From: Proteobacteria bacterium UBA4656
GTDB lineage: Bacteria > Pseudomonadota > Gammaproteobacteria > Xanthomonadales > Ahniellaceae
DNA length: 19,607 bases
NCBI GenBank assembly: GCA_002405525.1
Contig: DHLY01000058.1
Span: forward strand, 63,588-83,194
Reading direction: 5' to 3'
Positions 13,972 through 19,607 of the stretch are shown one piece after another (within the stretch, counting starts at the first letter, position 1; every line of letters starts with the position of its first letter). The notes under the pieces are model-generated. The model saw nothing but the letters and a program-made list of their open reading frames with translations. It was not told the origin of the DNA and did no database searches. The translations under genes were made by a program, and so were the position numbers.

Positions 13972-15501
13972 TCAGGGAGCGAGTTTCGCCCGCAGCGCCG
14001 CCGCCTGGTCGCGGATCGCCTGCAGGTCCACCGCCGGCAGCCGCTCCAGATTTTTCCATTGCAGGGCCGTTCGCGGATGCTTTGCGAAGCGGGCGCGGTG
14101 GCGATCGAGGAAGTCCCAGTACAGGGTGGTGAACGGGCAGGCATCGGCGCCCACCGCGCGTTCCGGCCGATAGCGGCAGCCGCTGCAGTAGTTGCCCATG
14201 CGCTGGATGTACTTGCCGCTCGCGCAATACGGCTTGCTGACCATATGGCCGCCGTCGGCGTACTGGCTCATGCCCAGCACGTTGGGCAGTTCCACCCACT
14301 CGACCGCGTCGACGTAGATGGCGAGGTACCAGGCGTGGATCTCTAGCGGGCGCACTCCGAACAGAAGGGCGAACAGACCGGTCACCATCAGGCGCTGGAT
14401 ATGGTGCGCGTAGCCCAGCGCCAGCGTCTGCCCGACCACCTCGCGCAGACAGTTCATGTCGGTATCGCCGGTCCAGTAGAAGGCCGGCAGCGGCCGCTCG
14501 GCGCCGAGCGCGTTGGCGACGGCGAAGCCGGGCATGCGCAGCCAGTAGACGCCGCGCACGAACTCGCGCCAGCCGAGGATCTGGCGCACGAAGCCTTCGA
14601 CCGCGTTCAGTGGCGCATGACCGTCGCGCCAGGCCTGCACCGCCGCGTCGACCGCGCGCCGCGGATCGAGCAGCTTGAGATTGAGTGCAGCGGCGATGCG
14701 TGCGTGGTATAGCCACGGCTGACCGGTCCACATCGCATCCTGGTAGGTGCCGAACCGCGGCAGGCGGTGGCGGATGAAGTCGTCGAGCGCGGCTGCGGCA
14801 TCCGCCGGCGTCACCGGCCAGTCGAAGGCCTCCAGCGCTCCCGGGTGGCCGGGGAAGCGCCGCGCGACCAGGTCCAGCACCTCCCGGGTGGTGGCGTCGG
14901 GAGCAAAGCGCACCGGTGCCGGCAGTCCACCCGGGCCGCGGCGATCGAAGGTGCCGCGGTTATCGGCATCGTAATTCCACTGCCCGCCAGCCGGCTCACG
15001 CCCGGCCATCAGGACGCCCTCGCGCTGACGCATCCAGCGATAGAAGAACTCCATCCGCAGTTCACGGCGCCCGTGCGCCCAGGCAGCGAAGTCCGCCGGC
15101 GATGCGTAGAAGTGGCGATCTTCGCGCTCGGTCCACTCGACGCCGGCGTTGGCCGCCGTGCGCTGCAGATCCTGCTCGACGCGCCAGTCGCCGGGCTTCA
15201 CCAGCACCAGCCGGCGTGGCCGCAGGCGCCCGAGGTCGGCCGCCAGGGCGTCTGCAAGGGTCGTCTCGGGGTGGGCATCGAGCGCACGGTAGTGGATGGT
15301 CCAGCCGCGAGCGGCAATCTCGTCGCGCAGGTGCCGCATCGCCGCCAGAAACAGTGCGATGCGTGCCTTGTGCGACGGCACGTGACTGCTCTCCTGCGCC
15401 ACTTCCGCCATCCACACGGCGTCCTGCGCCGGCTCGAAGCCCTCGAAGACGGTCGAGTGGCGATCGAGCTGGTCGCCGAGGACCACAATCAGATTACGCA
15501 T
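13972..15501 (-). CDS. Cryptochrome/photolyase family protein, Fe-S prokaryotic (6-4) photolyase type
   Basis: A 509-residue flavoprotein of the FeS-BCP group, whose characterised member is Agrobacterium PhrB, a (6-4) photoproduct photolyase with an iron-sulfur cluster and a lumazine antenna. The N-terminus (MRNLIVVLGDQLDRHS) and the C-terminal half (FRYL-like ILGWREFVRGVYW 308-320, HHIQRLMVTGLFALL 366-380, HAWYLAIYVDAVEWVELPN 389-407) fit. The four cluster ligands are present at Cys351, Cys439, Cys442 and Cys455, one position off the Agrobacterium numbering 350/438/441/454. Length is as expected. The start begins the typical N-terminus, though its Shine-Dalgarno site is weak. It is the first gene of a minus-strand run with the SDR and CPD photolyase, and together they cover both main UV lesions. 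A signalling role, as for Rhodobacter CryB, is the alternative. Confidence 0.95.
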   Translation of the reverse strand: MRNLIVVLGDQLDRHSTVFEGFEPAQDAVWMAEVAQESSHVPSHKARIALFLAAMRHLRDEIAARGWTIHYRALDAHPETTLADALAADLGRLRPRRLVLVKPGDWRVEQDLQRTAANAGVEWTEREDRHFYASPADFAAWAHGRRELRMEFFYRWMRQREGVLMAGREPAGGQWNYDADNRGTFDRRGPGGLPAPVRFAPDATTREVLDLVARRFPGHPGALEAFDWPVTPADAAAALDDFIRHRLPRFGTYQDAMWTGQPWLYHARIAAALNLKLLDPRRAVDAAVQAWRDGHAPLNAVEGFVRQILGWREFVRGVYWLRMPGFAVANALGAERPLPAFYWTGDTDMNCLREVVGQTLALGYAHHIQRLMVTGLFALLFGVRPLEIHAWYLAIYVDAVEWVELPNVLGMSQYADGGHMVSKPYCASGKYIQRMGNYCSGCRYRPERAVGADACPFTTLYWDFLDRHRARFAKHPRTALQWKNLERLPAVDLQAIRDQAAALRAKLAP

Positions 15502-15566
15502 GGGCGGAGCCTAGCAGGGTGTCGAGAAACACCCCGGTGGCGCAGGCGGTTGCCGCGCTCACGCGA

Positions 15567-15588
15567 ATCAATCGCGCAAGCGATTGAT
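15567..15588. promoter_or_regulatory. Perfect 9-bp palindrome upstream of the cryptochrome gene
   Basis: ATCAATCGC (15567-15575) and GCGATTGAT (15580-15588) are perfect reverse complements with a 4-base centre, 65 bases before the cryptochrome ATG. It is AT-richer than its surroundings, which makes a protein-binding operator plausible; it could also form an RNA hairpin. No T-run follows. Confidence 0.4.
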
Positions 15589-15651
15589 CCGGCGGGAGCG
15601 AGTCTGCACACGTGCCGAACTCGTAAGGTCGGGAAAGTGGGAGGATAGCGG

Positions 15652-15674
15652 TTCCCTGTAAGCCCGCCAGGGAA
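15652..15674. repeat. 7-bp inverted repeat in the gene-free region
   Basis: TTCCCTG (15652-15658) and CAGGGAA (15668-15674) are separated by 9 bases. It could be part of a dispersed intergenic repeat or an operator; only one copy is visible in this window. Confidence 0.3.
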
Positions 15675-15839
15675 TCTCCGGACAAACATCCACACCCGCG
15701 AGTGTCCCCACCGGGGCCCGTGGTCACGGCGGGCCCGCGTAACCCCACCGGCGGCACGCATGCCGGCGCGCGGCACGCCGACTGCAGGCCTGCCATGGAT
15801 TCGCCATCGCGCGCCCGGCGCCTGCCACGATGCCGCGCC

Positions 15840-15845
15840 TATACT
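15840..15845 (+). promoter_or_regulatory. Putative -10 box of the alpha-2-macroglobulin gene
   Basis: TATACT matches 5 of 6 positions of the sigma70 -10 consensus, 26 bases before the ATG, giving a leader of about 20 bases that contains GGGAG at 15861-15865. No good -35 hexamer lies 16-18 bases upstream, so an activator may be needed or the match may be chance. Confidence 0.4.
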
Positions 15846-15871
15846 GCTCGCAAGCCCACCGGGAGCCCACC

Positions 15872-18800
15872 ATGAACCGATCGAATGCCGTGCTGTCGCT
15901 GCTGCTCGCCATCCTGCTGGCGGCCTGCTCGCGACCGGCCCCCGAGCCGGTGCCGGTGACGACGCTGGAGGGCACCGCCGCCACGGACGACGCAGCGCGG
16001 GACTTTGGTCTGCTCACTGCGACCGCGGAGTCGCAAGACGGCCGCCCGGCCGCGCTGCTCACCTTTTCCCGCCGTCTCGCGGGAGCGCAGAAGTTCGACG
16101 AGCTGCTCTCGATCACTCTCAAGGATGGCGCCGCGCCCAATGGCGCCTGGGCGCTCGACGCCGACGGCGTGCGGCTGCGCTTCCCCTACCTCGAGGCCGA
16201 CAAGACCTACGTGGTGACGATCCGCGCGCCGCTGGCGGCGGCCGACGGCACGACCCTGGGCGCGGAATCCCGGCACGAGGTCTACACCGGCCCGCTGCAG
16301 CCACTGTTCGGCTTCGCGAGCAAGGGAATGGTGCTGCCGGCGCACGAACGCCGCGGGCTGCCGATCGTGACCGTCAACACGCCCGAGGTCGACGTCGAGT
16401 TCCTGCGCGTGCGCGACGGCGCTGTACCGGGGTTCATCGCCCGCTGGCAGTCGGAGGGCCGCCGCTGGACCTGGACCATCGAGGCGCTCGCGCAACTGGC
16501 GGAACCCGTCTACGCCAACCGATTCGCGATCGCGGCCGACGCCAACGCGCGCACCCTGACCTACCTGCCGGTGCGCAACATCGACGAACTCGAGGCAACG
16601 GGTCTGTATTTCGCGGTGATGAAGCGCCCGGGCACCTTCGCCGACGCCTACGACACGGCGATGTTCTTCGTGTCCGACATCGGCCTGCACGTGCGCGCCT
16701 ACCGCGACAGCCTGCTGGTGCATGCGGCCTCGCTCAAGACCGGCGAACCGCTGCCCACGGTGTCGCTGTCGCTGCGCCGCGCCGACGGCACCGAGATCGG
16801 CAAGGCCGAAACCGACGGCCAGGGGCTGGCGAAGTTCGCCACGCGGCTGGACAGCACCCAGCTGCTGGTCGCCTCCCGGGGCCGCGACCTGACCTTCCTC
16901 GCCTTCAACCAACCCGCGCTGGACCTGACCGAGTTCAGCATCGCCGGCCGCCCGCAGCGCGACGCCGAAGTCTTCCCCTGGTCCGGCCGTGACCTCTACC
17001 GTCCCGGCGAGACCGTCCGCGTGGCCGCGCTGCTGCGCGACGCTGACGGCCGTCCGCTGCCGGCGCAGCCACTGTTCGCCACCCTGCGCCAGCCGGATGG
17101 TCGCGTGGTGCTGCAGCAGCAGCTGCAGCCGGGCGAGCTCGGCGCCTACGAATTCACGCGCGAGATCGCGCTCGACGCACCAACCGGACGCTGGTCGGTG
17201 GACTTCTCCACCGACCCGGAGAAGAGCTCCGCCGACCACGCATTCCGCTTCCGCGTCGAGGAATTCCTCCCCGAACGCCTCAAGCTGGACCTCTGGAGCG
17301 AACAGGAGCGCCTCGCGCCCGGCGAGGATCTCTCGCTGTCGGTCGAGGCCGCCTACCTGTTCGGCGCGCCGGCCGCCGGCAACCGATTCACTGCCAAGCT
17401 CGCCGTCGCGCGCGACGAGCACCCGGTCGCCGCCCTGCCCGACTTCCACTTCGGCGACGCGCTGCTCGAACTGCCGAAGGACCCGCAGGACGCGATCGAT
17501 GCCACGCTGGACGACGACGGCCGCCTGCAGCAGGCGCTCGACGTGCTGGCCGGCACGACCATCACCGGCCCGGTGAAGGTCGTCGTGCAGGGCAGCGTGT
17601 TCGAGACCGGCGGCCGCGCCGTGTCGCGCAACCTGCAGCGCACGATCTGGCCGGCAGACGCGCTGGTCGGCGTGCGCCCGCTGTTCGACCTCGCCGACGG
17701 TTCGCCGCCCAACGACAGCGCCGGCTTCGAGGTGGTGCGCGCCGATGCGGCGGGCAACCTGCTCGGCGCGCAGGCGCTGGCGGTCAAGCTGGTGCGCGAG
17801 CGCCGCGACTACACCTGGACCTGGGTCGACAACCAGGGCTGGCGCAGCGACTTCGTGGCCAACACGGAGACGGTAGAGGAACGCACGCTGACCGTGGCCG
17901 CCGGCTCGCGCGCGCGCATCGATGCGCCCGTGGAATGGGGTGTCTACCGCCTCGAGATCACCGACCCCGAGACCGGCCTGACCATGCGCCTGCCCTTCCA
18001 GTCCGGCTGGGGCTGGGACGACAACCGCGGCGAGGAAGCACGCCCCGACAAGGTCAAGGTCGCGCTCGACCAGCCGGCCTACGCCGAAGGCGCCACGATC
18101 CGCGCCACGCTCACGCCGCCGCACGAGGGCCCGGCCCTGGTACTGCTCGAGGGCGACGGCCTGCTCTGGCACACCACGGTCAACGCGCGCGCCGGCACCG
18201 TGGTCGAGGTGCCGCTCGATCCGTCGTGGAAGCGCCATGACCTGTACCTCACCGCGGTGGTGTTCCGGCCCGGCTCCTCGAGCGCGCTGGTCACGCCCAA
18301 CCGCGCGATCGGCGTCGCCCACGTGAAGCTCGACCGCGCGGCGCGCAGCGTGCCGGTGGAACTCGCCGCCCCGGAGACGATGCGGCCCGGCAACCCGCTC
18401 GCGGTGACGGTCAAGGCGCCGGCGCTGGACGGGCGCAGCGCGCGCGTGCGGATCACGGCGGTCGACCTCGGCGTGCTCAACATCACCCGCTTCCCGCTGC
18501 CGGACGCGGCCGACTGGTTCTTCGCCCAGCGCCGGCTCGGGCTGGAGGCGCACGACCTCTACGGCCGCGTGATCGAGAGCCTCGAGGGCGGCAGCGCGCG
18601 GCTGCGCTTCGGCGGCGACATGGCGCTGCCGACCCTGCCGCAGGCGCGCCGGCCGAACGCCGACATCCAGACCGTCGACCTCTTCAACGCGCCGGTCGCA
18701 CTCGACGCCAGCGGGTCGGCGACGGTTGAGCTGCCGGTGCCGGACTTCAACGGCACCCTGCGCCTGCGCGCCCTGGTGTTCGCCGACGACACCTTCGGCA

Positions 18801-19607
18801 GCGGCGAGCGCGACACCATCGTGCGCGCACCGCTGGTCGCCGAGGCCAGCACGCCGCGCGTGATGGCCGCCGGCGACCGCTCGCAGGTCACCCTCGACCT
18901 GACCAACCTGTCAGGCGCCGACGGCGAGTTCCGTGTCGCCTGGAAGGCCAGCGGCCCGGTCGCGGTGGACCGCGCGGCCGACCGCGTCACGCTCGCCGAC
19001 GGCGCCAAGCGCACACTGACACTGCCGCTTCGCGCCACCGGCACCTGGGGCGTGGGCGAGGTCACGGCGTCGATCACCGGCGGCGGGCTGTCGCTGGAAC
19101 GCCGCTTCCGGCTCGCAGTGCGCCCGCCCTGGCCCGCCGAGACCCGGGTGCGCAATGCGCTGCTCGAAACGCCGCGCCCGGTGGCACCGGACGGCGACCT
19201 GCTCGACGGCCTGCTGCCCGATTCGGTGGTCGCGCGGATCGGCGTCGGAACCCTGCCGCCGCTGCCCTTCGCGGCCAGCGCGCGCGACTTGCTCGGCTAT
19301 CCCTACGGCTGCATCGAGCAGACCACGAGCAAGGCCTTTCCCCTGGTGCTGCTCGACCCCAAGACCACCGACCGGCTGGGCATCGACCCGCTCACCCTGC
19401 CCGGCACGAGTGGTACGCAGCGCCCGCTGGACGCCGCGCTGCGCCGCGACCTGCTGGACGGCGCCTTCGCGCGCATCGCCTCGATGCAGACCGACAGCGG
19501 CCACTTCGCGATGTGGCCGGGCGAGACCCAGCCGGTGACCGCGATGACGCCCTACGTGGCCGAGATGCTGCTGATCGCACGCGAATCCGGTCAGGCGGTG
19601 CCCGAGC
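15872..19607 (+). CDS. Bacterial alpha-2-macroglobulin family lipoprotein (5' part, runs off the window)
   Basis: The frame stays open for 1,245 codons to the window edge; E. coli YfhM has about 1,650 residues, so roughly a quarter is missing. The N-terminus is a lipoprotein signal with the lipobox LAAC, Cys19, and Ser at +2, predicting an outer-membrane anchor facing the periplasm. Macroglobulin domains follow: VRAYRDSLLVHAASLKTGEP near 272-291 (MG2), GRDLYRPGETVRVAALLRD near 372-390 (MG3), an Arg/Leu-rich bait-like stretch (WFFAQRRLGLEAHDLYGR) near 880-900, and LPVPDFNGTLRLRALVFADD near 956-975. The thioester motif CIEQ is intact at 1147-1150 in YPYGCIEQTTS, so it should trap proteases that cut the bait, protecting the cell. 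Such genes often precede pbpC, which would lie outside. GGGAG supports the start. Confidence 0.93.
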   Translation, partial: MNRSNAVLSLLLAILLAACSRPAPEPVPVTTLEGTAATDDAARDFGLLTATAESQDGRPAALLTFSRRLAGAQKFDELLSITLKDGAAPNGAWALDADGVRLRFPYLEADKTYVVTIRAPLAAADGTTLGAESRHEVYTGPLQPLFGFASKGMVLPAHERRGLPIVTVNTPEVDVEFLRVRDGAVPGFIARWQSEGRRWTWTIEALAQLAEPVYANRFAIAADANARTLTYLPVRNIDELEATGLYFAVMKRPGTFADAYDTAMFFVSDIGLHVRAYRDSLLVHAASLKTGEPLPTVSLSLRRADGTEIGKAETDGQGLAKFATRLDSTQLLVASRGRDLTFLAFNQPALDLTEFSIAGRPQRDAEVFPWSGRDLYRPGETVRVAALLRDADGRPLPAQPLFATLRQPDGRVVLQQQLQPGELGAYEFTREIALDAPTGRWSVDFSTDPEKSSADHAFRFRVEEFLPERLKLDLWSEQERLAPGEDLSLSVEAAYLFGAPAAGNRFTAKLAVARDEHPVAALPDFHFGDALLELPKDPQDAIDATLDDDGRLQQALDVLAGTTITGPVKVVVQGSVFETGGRAVSRNLQRTIWPADALVGVRPLFDLADGSPPNDSAGFEVVRADAAGNLLGAQALAVKLVRERRDYTWTWVDNQGWRSDFVANTETVEERTLTVAAGSRARIDAPVEWGVYRLEITDPETGLTMRLPFQSGWGWDDNRGEEARPDKVKVALDQPAYAEGATIRATLTPPHEGPALVLLEGDGLLWHTTVNARAGTVVEVPLDPSWKRHDLYLTAVVFRPGSSSALVTPNRAIGVAHVKLDRAARSVPVELAAPETMRPGNPLAVTVKAPALDGRSARVRITAVDLGVLNITRFPLPDAADWFFAQRRLGLEAHDLYGRVIESLEGGSARLRFGGDMALPTLPQARRPNADIQTVDLFNAPVALDASGSATVELPVPDFNGTLRLRALVFADDTFGSGERDTIVRAPLVAEASTPRVMAAGDRSQVTLDLTNLSGADGEFRVAWKASGPVAVDRAADRVTLADGAKRTLTLPLRATGTWGVGEVTASITGGGLSLERRFRLAVRPPWPAETRVRNALLETPRPVAPDGDLLDGLLPDSVVARIGVGTLPPLPFAASARDLLGYPYGCIEQTTSKAFPLVLLDPKTTDRLGIDPLTLPGTSGTQRPLDAALRRDLLDGAFARIASMQTDSGHFAMWPGETQPVTAMTPYVAEMLLIARESGQAVPE

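Larger units (their letters stand above)
15502..15871. other. Gene-free divergent region of 370 bases
   Basis: I see no gene here. It separates the cryptochrome and the alpha-2-macroglobulin genes, which diverge, and holds at least three inverted repeats: GGGTGT/ACACCC around 15517-15534, a 9-bp dyad at 15567-15588 and a 7-bp dyad at 15652-15674. Short frames through it have no family pattern. Confidence 0.6.

Noticed and set aside
15839..18553. 904-codon minus-strand frame opposite the alpha-2-macroglobulin gene
   Set aside because: The plus frame has a lipobox, macroglobulin domains and a thioester; the minus product is a compositional shadow.
1..19607. CRISPR arrays, tRNA or rRNA genes, insertion sequences
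   Set aside because: I saw no regularly spaced direct repeats, tRNA-like cloverleaf, rRNA segment or transposase in any frame.

Overview
The window is about 19.6 kb of very GC-rich DNA. Its genes have strong third-position GC bias, Shine-Dalgarno sites and several GTG starts. The mix of genes (PhaF/PhaI-type phasins, a Marinobacter-like bifunctional fatty acyl-CoA reductase, WS/DGAT, an Fe-S photolyase and a yfhM-like alpha-2-macroglobulin) points to a gammaproteobacterium. The order Xanthomonadales (Lysobacterales) is my best guess, but the sequence alone does not prove it. The window opens with 16 C's, which looks like a contig edge or artefact.

Layout. About 0.1-11 kb is a neutral-lipid (storage-lipid) neighbourhood. 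In order it holds: a phasin (+); a possible short coupled ORF and a glycosyltransferase-like protein of unrecognised function (both -); a two-domain fatty acyl-CoA reductase (-); a divergent control region; an acyl-CoA-binding protein overlapping a TetR regulator by GTGA (+); a second phasin with its own terminator (-); a TPR/RMD-like protein (+); an AbgT-family transporter (+); and a WS/DGAT acyltransferase (-). Acyl-CoA binding, reduction of acyl-CoA to fatty alcohol and esterification of that alcohol with acyl-CoA together make a plausible complete wax-ester route. The phasins are candidate granule-coat proteins. No PHA synthase gene is present here, so the phasins may serve lipid inclusions or PHA made elsewhere. 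Four of these proteins carry a basic Lys/Ala/Pro/Arg-rich tail.

About 11.0-11.7 kb is a scar: a vapBC toxin-antitoxin remnant with a one-base frameshift in the antitoxin and a toxin cut to its first few codons, followed by a small unassigned ORF.

About 11.7-15.5 kb, all on the minus strand, is a light-repair block. It runs from an Fe-S prokaryotic (6-4)-photolyase/cryptochrome, through a hairpin, to an SDR that has Ile in place of the catalytic Tyr, and one base later to a class I CPD photolyase. A gene-free stretch of about 370 bp with several inverted repeats follows.

From 15.87 kb to the window end is the 5' part (1,245 codons, no stop) of a large lipoprotein alpha-2-macroglobulin with an intact CxEQ thioester motif.
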